A DNA stretch of 5,192 bases from Acidobacteriaceae bacterium (GCA_003133425.1 PKXI01000215.1:1-5192); one strand, 5' to 3'; numbered from the stretch's first letter, positions 1 through 5,171 are shown. Notes: generated from the sequence alone by a model not told the origin. Translations and numbers: made by a program.

Positions 1-72
1 AATCATGCGGTCACAGTACTAGCTGTTGAACAACTGCCACTTGGTGCGCGTGTAGGCAATTTGGAACCCTTT

Positions 73-113
73 GCCGGGTGCCCCATCCTTCGCGCACTTT
101 GCGAAGGGTGGGA
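73..113 (-). repeat. REP-like palindrome, copy A
   Basis: On the minus strand this reads TCCCACCC, arm TTCGC, a 7-base loop, arm GCGAA, then GGATGGGGCACCCGG. It has the same flanks as copies B, C, E and G but different, still self-complementary arms (5 bp at 89-93 and 101-105). It begins 2 bases beyond the stop codon of the RAYT gene at 115-633, so the transposase gene runs straight into the repeat. In RNA of the plus strand, CAUCC can pair with GGGUG through one G-U pair, which extends the stem. That this is a RAYT substrate is inferred. Confidence 0.75.
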
Positions 114-114
114 T

Positions 115-633
115 TCACTGAGGCCCCTTTACCAAAACCCTGTTCTCTTCCCGTCGTCGGGCGGTCCACTCCGACTCGATCTCCACCGCGCTCATCTTCC
201 CCGTTGCGTAGTGCAGAAAGCTGGACCATGGCCAGTCTTCCGGCCTGGCCACAAGACCGCGCTTGACCGGGTTGCGGTGCATGTATCGCAGCTTTTCCAC
301 GCGCTTCAACTCGTTGTGCACGTTGAAGTCGTAGTATCGCCGCTGCCAGAACTGAATCTCCCCGCCCCGCTTCAGTTTCCTTGAAGTTTGCTGTTTCAGG
401 ATTTGAAGCGCGGTTGCCAGGGACGACACCGCGGGCTCTGCCACGAGCAAATGAACATGCTCGGGCATCAGAACATAGCCTGCAACGACAAATCCGTATC
501 GCAGGCGCACGCTTTCGAGCGCGCGCTCGAAGATCGTGTAGGCTCCGGCCTCGGCCAGCTGCCTTCGATAACAACTGAAGGTGAGAAAGTGGAAGACGCC
601 GCACTTCTGGTATCGAACAGGACCCTCTGGCAT
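115..633 (-). CDS. REP-associated tyrosine transposase (RAYT, Y1_Tnp/IS200-like)
   Basis: This 172-residue protein is a single-domain HUH endonuclease of the Y1 transposase superfamily. Known relatives nick and rejoin single-stranded REP hairpins. The metal-binding HUH motif is H59-V-H61 in MPEHVHLLV. The family's C-terminal signature follows: FWQRRYYDF (95-103), KLRYMHRNPVKRGLV (114-128) and PEDWPWSSF (131-139). Tyr117, in the helix before NPV, is the likely nucleophile by family analogy. Length is normal for a RAYT and I see no frameshift. The start gives the usual short N-terminus before the first beta strand (GVFHFLTFSCYRRQ), but no Shine-Dalgarno sequence lies upstream, so expression may be weak or leaderless. 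There is no partner gene. REP-like palindromes lie just past the stop (copy A) and behind the start (copies B, C and D), the usual RAYT setting. It is a domesticated-type transposase and probably not a complete insertion sequence with its own ends. Confidence 0.9.
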   Translation of the reverse strand: MPEGPVRYQKCGVFHFLTFSCYRRQLAEAGAYTIFERALESVRLRYGFVVAGYVLMPEHVHLLVAEPAVSSLATALQILKQQTSRKLKRGGEIQFWQRRYYDFNVHNELKRVEKLRYMHRNPVKRGLVARPEDWPWSSFLHYATGKMSAVEIESEWTARRREENRVLVKGPQ

Positions 634-685
634 TGCAGAAGAAGTTTATATCGAGTGGTTCGCGCATCGGTTCAGTTTCGTGGTC

Positions 686-729
686 TCCCACCCTTGAATT
701 TGAAGGCGATTCAAGGATGGGGCACCCGG
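686..729 (+). repeat. REP-like palindrome, copy B
   Basis: TCCCACCC, arm TTGAAT (694-699), a 9-base loop, arm ATTCAA (709-714), then GGATGGGGCACCCGG. It is preceded by TTCGTGGT, which is shared with copy C, so the conserved unit may reach a few bases further 5'. Copies B and C form a direct tandem pair about 28 bases apart, between the RAYT start and the IS110 element. Confidence 0.8.
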
Positions 730-757
730 CGGGAAGGGTGAGCGGAGGTTCGTGGTA

Positions 758-801
758 TCCCACCCATGAATCAAAAAGCGATTCATGGATGGGGCACCCG
801 G
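758..801 (+). repeat. REP-like palindrome, copy C
   Basis: TCCCACCC, arm ATGAATC (766-772), loop AAAAAGC, arm GATTCAT (780-786), then GGATGGGGCACCCGG. Compared with copy E, the first arm base changes from T to A and its partner from A to T, a compensated change. TTCGTGGT precedes it, as in copy B. Confidence 0.8.
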
Positions 802-825
802 CTATCCAGGTCTCAAAATCGAGGG

Positions 826-869
826 CCACCCGCCCGTTCATCGCGATAAGACCGCGATGAACGGGGCAC
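826..869 (+). repeat. Diverged REP-like palindrome, copy D
   Basis: This is a perfect 13-bp inverted repeat: CCCGTTCATCGCG (833-845) and CGCGATGAACGGG (853-865) around the 7-base loop ATAAGAC. Its flanks, CCACCC and GGGGCAC, resemble the ends of copies A, B, C, E and G, but the GGAT between arm and tail is missing and the arms are longer. I take it as a sister subfamily. It is the last palindrome before the IS110 insertion. Confidence 0.7.
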
Positions 870-930
870 AGCTTCTCATGGCTCATGGTGTCTCTTCGGG
901 GCTGATGAGCGGGCCACCTGCCGGAAGAGC

Positions 931-965
931 AACCGCGGATCTTTCGACTCCGCTGCGCTGCGCTC
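931..965 (+). repeat. Interspersed repeat, left part, cut by the IS110 insertion
   Basis: The stretch ending CTCCGCTGCGCTGCGCTC resembles a common acidobacterial intergenic repeat that I recall continuing into a sequence like AGGATGACA. Here the continuation is replaced by the IS110 element and resumes at 2576 as AAGATGACAGTT. The last four bases, GCTC (962-965), recur at 2572-2575 on the far side of the element. Recognition of the uninterrupted repeat is from memory; the shared GCTC is directly visible. Confidence 0.5.
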
Positions 966-981
966 CTGATGAACACTGTGC

Positions 982-2325
982 TCATGGGGCGATGGGAACA
1001 AGTTGGAAGCCGAGATTCTTGGCTTGTTTGCGAAGATGTTTTTCACGTCGCTGGGCTTGTTTGTTCACTTCGCTGCCGAACACGCTCTCGTCGTAAGCCT
1101 GGCCGGTTGTGATCAGCCGGTAGACGATACGGGCCAGTTTATGGGCGGTGGCTGTTATGGCTTGGGGCGCTCCGAGGCGGGCTCTCATACGGCGGTAGAA
1201 ATTGCCCAGATGCGAGCGGCTGCGGGCCAGCGTTTGGGCGGCGATGCGCAGTGCTCGACTGGCACGGCTATTACTCTGGCGTGTTTTGGCCGACAGCACT
1301 TTGCCTCCGCTCTTCTTGTTGGTAGGGCACAAGGCAAGCCAGCTGGCGAAGGCGGCAACGTTGGGGAAGCGGCTGAGGTCAGGGTCGATTTCAGCCAGCA
1401 GAGTATGTGCGGTGAGGGCGCTAATGCCGGGGATGCAGGTTAGATCGACTCCCAGAACGCGCTGCAGTTCGCTGCCCATGTCGCAGTAAAACTGATTTTT
1501 ACGGCGTTTGTGCGGCCTTGGGGCGGTGCTGGGTGGGTCTTGATCGGGGTTGATTTTTCCGTTTAACTGGCGGGTAAGCTGTTCGATTTCCCGGTCGCAG
1601 GCAGCCAACAGTTCTTGATAGTGCCTGTAGGCGGTGAGCGATTGGTTGAGCGTAAACAGATGCTCGGAACGGTAGTTGCCCACCAGCGACTTGATCACCG
1701 TCTCGCGGTCCGAGCGTACGCCTTGATGACATAAGGCGGCCAGCTTGACCGGGGAGCGCTCACCGGCCACGATGGCTTCGACGATGGCCATGCCGCTGAT
1801 CCCGGTGATGTCGCTGAGAACGTGATGGATCTGCAGATTCATCTGCGTGAGAGCCTTGTGCATATGCTGCACATGGACTGCGGCGATCTCGATCAGGCTG
1901 GCGCGATGGCGGCTTAAGGAGCGAATCGCACAGATCTTTTCGTCGGGGCGAAACGAGGCGTGGAGAAGCCCGACCGAGTGCAGATACTGCAACCACTGGC
2001 AGTCCTGCACGTCGGACTTACGGCCGGGAACGTGCTTGACGTGTTTGGAGTTGACCAGGCAAACACGGATGCCGGCTTGTTCCAGGATCTCGTAGGGCGG
2101 AAGCCAGTAGACCCCGGTCGACTCCATGGCCACGGTGCTGATGCGGCACTGCCGGAGCCATGCCGCCATCTGCCGCAGATCCTCTGTAAAGGTCTTGAAG
2201 CAGCGTACCGGCTCGGAGTCGCTCTCCGGCGGCACAGCCACATAAACCTCCGTGGCTCCCACATCGATGCCCGCCGCGTTAGGCTCGATGCACTCTAAAC
2301 GGATACCCTTGCCTGGTTGCCGCAT
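982..2325 (-). CDS. IS110-family transposase (DEDD/serine bridge recombinase)
   Basis: This 447-residue recombinase carries out excision and insertion of its element without the chemistry of DDE transposases. The N-terminal RuvC-like domain (about 15-175) has the four acidic residues of the DEDD set: D21 in GIDVGA, E68 in MESTGVYW, and D105 and D108 in GRKSDVQD. A helical, probably coiled-coil section follows (about 220-255). The C-terminal Transposase_20 domain starts at IPGISALTAHTLLAEID (about 298) and has the serine motif NKKSGGKV, with S339 the likely nucleophile. A proline- and lysine-rich linker (about 255-285) and a basic tail (about 420-440) make it longer than compact members such as IS621. 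The start is well supported by AGGAG 5 bases upstream of ATG. The gene looks complete. In this family the recombinase works with a bridge RNA from its leader; see the candidate at 2330-2570. Confidence 0.95.
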   Translation of the reverse strand: MRQPGKGIRLECIEPNAAGIDVGATEVYVAVPPESDSEPVRCFKTFTEDLRQMAAWLRQCRISTVAMESTGVYWLPPYEILEQAGIRVCLVNSKHVKHVPGRKSDVQDCQWLQYLHSVGLLHASFRPDEKICAIRSLSRHRASLIEIAAVHVQHMHKALTQMNLQIHHVLSDITGISGMAIVEAIVAGERSPVKLAALCHQGVRSDRETVIKSLVGNYRSEHLFTLNQSLTAYRHYQELLAACDREIEQLTRQLNGKINPDQDPPSTAPRPHKRRKNQFYCDMGSELQRVLGVDLTCIPGISALTAHTLLAEIDPDLSRFPNVAAFASWLALCPTNKKSGGKVLSAKTRQSNSRASRALRIAAQTLARSRSHLGNFYRRMRARLGAPQAITATAHKLARIVYRLITTGQAYDESVFGSEVNKQAQRREKHLRKQAKNLGFQLVPIAP

Positions 2326-2330
2326 AGCAT

Positions 2331-2335
2331 CTCCT
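2331..2335 (-). promoter_or_regulatory. Ribosome binding site of the IS110 transposase
   Basis: AGGAG on the minus strand lies 5 bases before the ATG at 2325, which fixes the transposase start. It sits at the 3' end of the proposed bridge-RNA region, so guide RNA and mRNA may share a transcript. Confidence 0.8.
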
Positions 2336-2453
2336 GTGGGCTGAGGCTGGGCCAGACGGTGAGGTGGATAATCTCCTGAACGGGATCGCGGTCCACACTC
2401 CGACCGACGTCACCAATCTCGCAATCACAAAGTCTGGGACCATGCTCAAGAAC

Positions 2454-2468
2454 GGGCTCGAAAGCTCC
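2454..2468 (-). other. UUCG-loop hairpin between the two candidate target guides
   Basis: The minus strand reads GGAGCTTTCGAGCCC: GCT and AGC close a TTCG loop, and GG/CC continue the stem past one unpaired A. It separates the two segments that match the insertion site. The UUCG loop appears only on the minus-strand transcript, which supports that strand as the RNA. Confidence 0.55.
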
Positions 2469-2549
2469 AATGCGCAGCCGGCCTACTTCCACAAACCACA
2501 GCCGAATCCAGCATACCGCCGAACGGAAACGTGTTCATCTCTGGACGCA

Positions 2550-2565
2550 ACTCGCCGAGGCGAGT
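2550..2565 (-). repeat. Perfect palindrome near the IS110 left end
   Basis: ACTCGCC-TC-GGCGAGT is a 7-bp perfect inverted repeat with 2 central bases, about 10 bases inside the proposed element end next to the transposase leader. It could be the first stem-loop of the bridge RNA or a recombinase binding site. No counterpart is seen at the other end. Confidence 0.5.
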
Positions 2566-2571
2566 AAAGCT

Positions 2572-2605
2572 GCTCAAGATGACAGTTGCTTTTGGGGGTG
2601 GATCT
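2572..2605 (+). repeat. Interspersed repeat, right part, beyond the IS110 insertion
   Basis: GCTCAAGATGACAGTT resumes the repeat interrupted at 965. Joined to the left part it reads CTGCGCTCAAGATGACAG, close to the acidobacterial intergenic repeat I recall. The right limit of the repeat is not clear. Confidence 0.45.
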
Positions 2606-2626
2606 TTGGGGGTGAGATTCACGCTG

Positions 2627-2670
2627 TCCCACCCTTGAATCAGAAAGCGATTCAAGGATGGGGCACCGGG
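2627..2670 (+). repeat. REP-like palindrome, copy E
   Basis: TCCCACCC, arm TTGAATC (2635-2641), loop AGAAAGC, arm GATTCAA (2649-2655), then GGATGGGGCACCGGG. The tail has CACCGGG where the other copies have CACCCGG. It lies about 50 bases outside the IS110 element and is intact, so the insertion did not land in this palindrome. Confidence 0.8.
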
Positions 2671-2728
2671 CCGGTGATACAACCGGAACGTCAGAAATTC
2701 GGGAATGGTCCGGTTGGGGTTCGCGGTC

Positions 2729-2764
2729 TCCCGGGTCCCCAAATGCGAGGGACCCGGGGCACCC
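2729..2764 (+). repeat. Diverged REP-like palindrome, copy F
   Basis: Perfect 10-bp inverted repeat CCCGGGTCCC (2730-2739) and GGGACCCGGG (2749-2758), with loop CAAATGCGA. The surrounding TC and GGGGCACCC resemble the flanks of the main family, and TTCGCGGT precedes it, much like TTCGTGGT before copies B and C. The arms are unrelated to those of the other copies. It lies about 100 bases past the stop codon of the rubrerythrin gene and might act as a transcriptional barrier, but it has no T-run. Confidence 0.7.
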
Positions 2765-2860
2765 AGCTTCAGTGGGGCGATTCACTTCCTTGGGACCTGG
2801 GCCACCCGCCGCCCTTTCAAAACGCAGACTCCTTCAGAGGCGTTCTAAAGCTGAATTTCC
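2765..2860. other. Gene-free spacer after rubrerythrin
   Basis: I see no coding signal. On the minus strand, downstream of the rubrerythrin stop, AACGC...GCGTTTT (about 2845-2817) could form a short hairpin with four Ts, a weak terminator candidate at best. GGGACCTGGGCCACCC (about 2795-2810) loosely resembles the tail of copy F and may be a decayed REP remnant. Confidence 0.35.
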
Positions 2861-3445
2861 TTAGCGGATAATCTCGAATTTCTCCCAAGGGCAGTTGCAG
2901 ACCGGGCAACGCTCGTGCTCCTCTTCGGTTTCAGAGGTGTAGCCGCAGACCGGGCAGACGTAAAACTCGCGCGCGGCACCAATCCACGAGTCCAGCTTGC
3001 CGGCCTGAAGCAGAGCGATTGCTTCGCCATAGAGGCGGGCGTGGGTCTTCTCGGCCTCAAGAGCACCGGTGAACGTGCGGATGGCGAGGGCGTTTGCGTG
3101 GGTTGTGGCCTCCGCTAGAAACTCGGGATACATGACGTCGACTTCATGCTGCTCGCCGCTGAGCGCGGCCTTCAGGTTTTCGAGGGTTGTCTTTATCTCG
3201 ACCGGATGGATTTTGCATTTGGCCTCGCCGCCCAACTGCTTGATAACGCGAGCGTGATTGGCAGCGTGAATTTGCTCGGCGCGCCCGGCAGCGCGGAAAA
3301 GGCTGGCGGCTCCGAGGATCCCGTCCTGGTCTGCCTTGACGGCAAAGGCGATGTATTTGGCATGGGCATTCGACTCGCCTTCAAAGGCGGCCAAAAGATT
3401 CTGGATCGTGATTTCGTTCTCCGCGGCGATGGCTGGCATGGGCAT
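2861..3445 (-). CDS. Rubrerythrin (diiron peroxidase)
   Basis: This 194-residue cytoplasmic non-haem iron protein is of the type that reduces hydrogen peroxide with electrons passed through its rubredoxin-like centre. The four-helix ferritin-like domain carries the diiron ligand pattern: E24 in [12 protein letters not shown]57 and H60 in [11 protein letters not shown]98 and E101 in SGEQHEVD, and E132 and H135 in [11 protein letters not shown]. The C-terminal rubredoxin-like iron site uses C164, C167, C180 and C183 (CPVCGY and CPVC). All expected ligands are present and the length is normal. AGGAG lies 3 bases before the first ATG and 9 bases before the second (M3, at 3439), so translation may really begin at M3 and give 192 residues. 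The gene is monocistronic here and divergent from trpB2 across 147 bases. I see no regulator site that I can name. Confidence 0.95.
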   Translation of the reverse strand: MPMPAIAAENEITIQNLLAAFEGESNAHAKYIAFAVKADQDGILGAASLFRAAGRAEQIHAANHARVIKQLGGEAKCKIHPVEIKTTLENLKAALSGEQHEVDVMYPEFLAEATTHANALAIRTFTGALEAEKTHARLYGEAIALLQAGKLDSWIGAAREFYVCPVCGYTSETEEEHERCPVCNCPWEKFEIIR

Positions 3446-3592
3446 CTTCTCCTGAACTGCGTATCAAGGGTACGAGCGGCGGCAGGGCCGCGCTGTGATG
3501 GCGGCTACAGGGCCGAAGTGCCGCTCCAGTGGGCGAAGCGAATGGAAACGGGGAGAAGCCAGTGGGGCGAAACCGCTGGTAGAATGTTGCGC
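3446..3592. promoter_or_regulatory. Divergent intergenic region, rubrerythrin / trpB2
   Basis: These 147 bases must contain the promoters of both divergent genes unless the genes are read from further away. The only clear element is AGGAG for rubrerythrin (3453-3449, minus). I see no convincing -35/-10 pair, no T-box, no trp leader with tandem tryptophan codons and no operator palindrome. The trpB2 side has only purine-rich stretches (GGGGAGAAG about 40 bases upstream) and no clean Shine-Dalgarno sequence near the start. Confidence 0.5.
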
Positions 3593-4951
3593 ATGGATAC
3601 AATTCAATACAACCTGCCCCAAGACCGGATTCCGCGTGTCTGGTACAACGTGCTTCCGGATCTGCCCAAGCCACTGGCGCCCCCATTGCACCCTGGCACG
3701 CATAAGCCCATCGGGCCCGACGACCTGGCCCCGCTGTTTCCCATGAGTCTGATTCTGCAAGAGGTCAGCGGCGAGCGCGAGATCGAGATTCCGGAAGAGG
3801 TTCGGCAGATATACGCACAGTGGCGTCCGTCGCCGCTGTATCGCGCGCGGCGGCTTGAGAAGGCGCTGGACACACCGGCGCATATTTACTACAAGTACGA
3901 GGGCGCAAGCCCGGCCGGCTCGCACAAGCTCAACACGGCGGTTGCGCAGGCGTACTACAACAAGAAGGATGGCACCAAGCACCTGTCCACGGAGACTGGC
4001 GCAGGACAGTGGGGCTCAGCGCTTTCAATGGCGTGCTCGTTCTTCGGTCTGGACTGCAAGGTCTACATGGTGCGCGTGAGTTATGACCAGAAGCCTTATC
4101 GCCGTGCGTTGATGGAGGCATTCGGAGCGTCCGTTACCGCGAGTCCAAGTACGGAGACGGAATCGGGCCGCGCTATTCTGGCTCAGCATCCTGACTCCAG
4201 AGGCTCGCTGGGTATCGCTATCTCCGAGGCTGTTGAAGTGGCCGCCAAGGACCCCGACACCAAGTACGCGCTGGGCAGTGTATTGAATCATGTGCTGCTG
4301 CACCAGACGGTGATTGGTCAGGAAGCGATTGAGCAGATGGAGTTGGCGGGCGACGATCCGGATGTGATTATCGGCTGCACTGGCGGCGGATCGAATTTTG
4401 CCGGGCTGGTGATGCCGTATATTGGCCGCAAGCTGAAGGGCAAGAGCAATGCGCGCATGGTTGCTGTTGAGCCGGCCGCCTGCCCGAGCCTGACCAAGGG
4501 CCGCTTTACTTATGATTTCGGAGATACGGGCCACCTGACGCCGCTGGTGAAGATGCACACGTTGGGCAGCACATTTATTCCGCCGGGAATTCATGCAGGC
4601 GGATTGCGGTATCACGGGATGGCGCCACTGGTTTCGCATGTGCTGGACCTGGGACTTGCGGAAGCGACTACTGTGCAGCAGTTGGATGCGTTTGCCGCCG
4701 GGATTCAGTTTGCGCGCGCCGAAGGGATCATTCCCGCGCCGGAAGCAAATCATGCGGTTGCTGAGGCGATCAACGAAGCACTGCGCGCCAAGGCGGAAGG
4801 GAAGCCGCGCACGATTCTGTTCAACCTGAGTGGGCATGGGCACTTCGACATGCAGAGTTACATTGCCTACCAGGCGGGGCAACTGGAGAACTACGATTAT
4901 CCGGCTGAAGAGGTTGCGATGGCGCTCGCTGGTCTGCCGGCGTTCGAGTAA
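3593..4951 (+). CDS. trpB: Tryptophan synthase beta chain, TrpB2 type
   Basis: This 452-residue PLP enzyme condenses indole with L-serine to give L-tryptophan, the last step of tryptophan synthesis. The TrpB2 subfamily is marked by its extended N-terminus ([19 protein letters not shown], 18-36) and the [15 protein letters not shown] block (78-92). The PLP lysine is K112 in [11 protein letters not shown]; most relatives I recall have Pro where this protein has Leu113. The catalytic glutamate is E134 in TETGAGQWG, and the phosphate-binding loop is CTGGGSN (262-268). The C-terminal [10 protein letters not shown] motif is present. Length is typical of TrpB2. The reading frame is open far upstream, to 3146, but that part overlaps rubrerythrin on the other strand; family alignment favours the start MDTIQYNLP. 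An in-frame ATG 9 bases earlier (3584) is an alternative, and neither has a clear ribosome site. No trpA is adjacent. TrpB2 proteins generally do not pair with TrpA in the classical way and may salvage free indole. Confidence 0.95.
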   Translation: MDTIQYNLPQDRIPRVWYNVLPDLPKPLAPPLHPGTHKPIGPDDLAPLFPMSLILQEVSGEREIEIPEEVRQIYAQWRPSPLYRARRLEKALDTPAHIYYKYEGASPAGSHKLNTAVAQAYYNKKDGTKHLSTETGAGQWGSALSMACSFFGLDCKVYMVRVSYDQKPYRRALMEAFGASVTASPSTETESGRAILAQHPDSRGSLGIAISEAVEVAAKDPDTKYALGSVLNHVLLHQTVIGQEAIEQMELAGDDPDVIIGCTGGGSNFAGLVMPYIGRKLKGKSNARMVAVEPAACPSLTKGRFTYDFGDTGHLTPLVKMHTLGSTFIPPGIHAGGLRYHGMAPLVSHVLDLGLAEATTVQQLDAFAAGIQFARAEGIIPAPEANHAVAEAINEALRAKAEGKPRTILFNLSGHGHFDMQSYIAYQAGQLENYDYPAEEVAMALAGLPAFE

Positions 4952-4981
4952 GCAGGCAGTTGGATTGTTCGTTTGGGTTGG

Positions 4982-5008
4982 CAGGCCGGGACTCCAAGTC
5001 CCGGCCTG
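4982..5008 (+). terminator. Strong hairpin after trpB2, possible terminator or REP
   Basis: Perfect 12-bp inverted repeat CAGGCCGGGACT (4982-4993) and AGTCCCGGCCTG (4997-5008) with loop CCA, 30 bases past the trpB2 stop. The position suits transcription termination or mRNA 3' protection. The following bases (TGCTGTTTCTG) do not form a proper T-run, so a classical Rho-independent terminator is doubtful. It may instead belong to another interspersed palindrome family. Confidence 0.5.
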
Positions 5009-5030
5009 TGCTGTTTCTGCCCTCAGAGCG

Positions 5031-5100
5031 CGCCTCAGCGGCTAAAGCCCCCGGGTCATTTTTTGGGGATTCTTTCGGCACGACTAAAGTCGTGCCCTGA
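5031..5100 (+). repeat. Interspersed palindromes with a CTAAAG centre
   Basis: Two small palindromes share the same centre. GGCT-AA-AGCC (5040-5049) appears decayed, because the outer bases no longer pair. GGCACGACT-AA-AGTCGTGCC (5077-5096) is a perfect 9-bp stem. They are separated by a T-rich spacer (GTCATTTTTTGGGG). I recall this two-part arrangement as recurrent in acidobacterial intergenic DNA. It is unrelated in sequence to the TCCCACCC family and has no coding content. Confidence 0.6.
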
Positions 5101-5128
5101 TACAGAACGATTGGGGGAGTTTGTTGAA

Positions 5129-5171
5129 TCCCACCCTTGCGCCAAGAGCAGCGCAAGGATGGGGCACCCGG
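5129..5171 (+). repeat. REP-like palindrome, copy G
   Basis: TCCCACCC, arm TTGCGC (5137-5142), loop CAAGAGCA, arm GCGCAA (5151-5156), then GGATGGGGCACCCGG. The flanks are identical to copies B and C, but the arms are changed to a GC-rich, still perfectly paired sequence. It lies 4.5 kb from the RAYT gene. Confidence 0.8.

Larger units (their letters stand above)
2330..2570 (-). ncRNA. Candidate IS110 bridge RNA (limits approximate)
   Basis: This non-coding leader of the recombinase gene, read in the transposase sense, has the parts expected of a bridge RNA. It begins with a near-terminal hairpin (2565-2550). Next comes a target-binding loop: GCTGCGC (2478-2472), a hairpin with a UUCG loop (2468-2454; GCU-UUCG-AGC extended by GG/CC with one bulged A), and TCTTGAGC (2451-2444). 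GCTGCGC is identical to the left side of the proposed insertion site on the plus strand, and TCTTGAGC is the reverse complement of its right side including the core. A second structured part follows, with a CGGTC...GACCG hairpin and TCAGGAG (2379-2373), which matches the element end at 963-969. I found no convincing second donor guide. The 5' and 3' ends are not determined. Bridge RNAs are known for IS621 and relatives; assigning one here is inference from position plus these matches. Confidence 0.6.
962..2575 (-). mobile_element. IS110-family insertion sequence, proposed limits
   Basis: The element holds one recombinase gene (982-2325, minus) and has 16 non-coding bases after the stop and about 250 before the start. 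This is the IS110-group layout, with a short 3' tail and a long 5' leader that carries the bridge RNA. The limits are set by GCTC at both junctions (962-965 and 2572-2575) and by the flanks joining into one sequence, GCTGCGCTC/AAGATGACAG, that resembles a known type of intergenic repeat. With one GCTC counted, the element is 1610 bp. There are no long terminal inverted repeats, as expected for this group. The CT inside GCTC would be the recombination core, as in IS621. The gene is intact, so the element may be active. The exact end could shift within the four shared bases. Confidence 0.65.

Noticed and set aside
1..72. Possible end of a coding region on the minus strand (reading ...FQIAYTRTKWQLFNS, stop)
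   Set aside because: Upstream the frame passes directly into REP copy A, so it cannot be the tail of a conserved gene. Nothing else is seen in this short stretch.
686..801. CRISPR array
   Set aside because: The units are palindromic, irregularly spaced, found in both orientations and scattered over 5 kb, with no constant spacer length and no cas genes.
892..927. Inverted repeat GCTCAT...ATGAGC near the IS110 end
   Set aside because: Only 6 bp with a long loop and outside the proposed element limit; not distinguishable from chance.
11..985. Long open frame of 324 codons on the minus strand
   Set aside because: It runs through the RAYT gene in another frame and through several REP palindromes, which recur as repeated SHP...GHP-like peptides. 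No domain is recognisable; it is open only because of GC-rich repeats.
833..2670. IS110 inserted inside a REP palindrome (as IS621 does)
   Set aside because: The nearest palindromes on either side (copies D and E) are complete. The better-supported junction is in a different repeat, at 965/2576.
3146..3592. N-terminal extension of TrpB to 601 residues
   Set aside because: The extension lies opposite rubrerythrin and has no family similarity. TrpB2 proteins begin near MDTIQYN, so the start at 3593 was used.
4025..4882. Open frame of 285 codons on the minus strand inside trpB
   Set aside because: It is entirely antisense to the strongly conserved trpB coding sequence, has no recognisable motif and is a typical shadow frame in GC-rich DNA.
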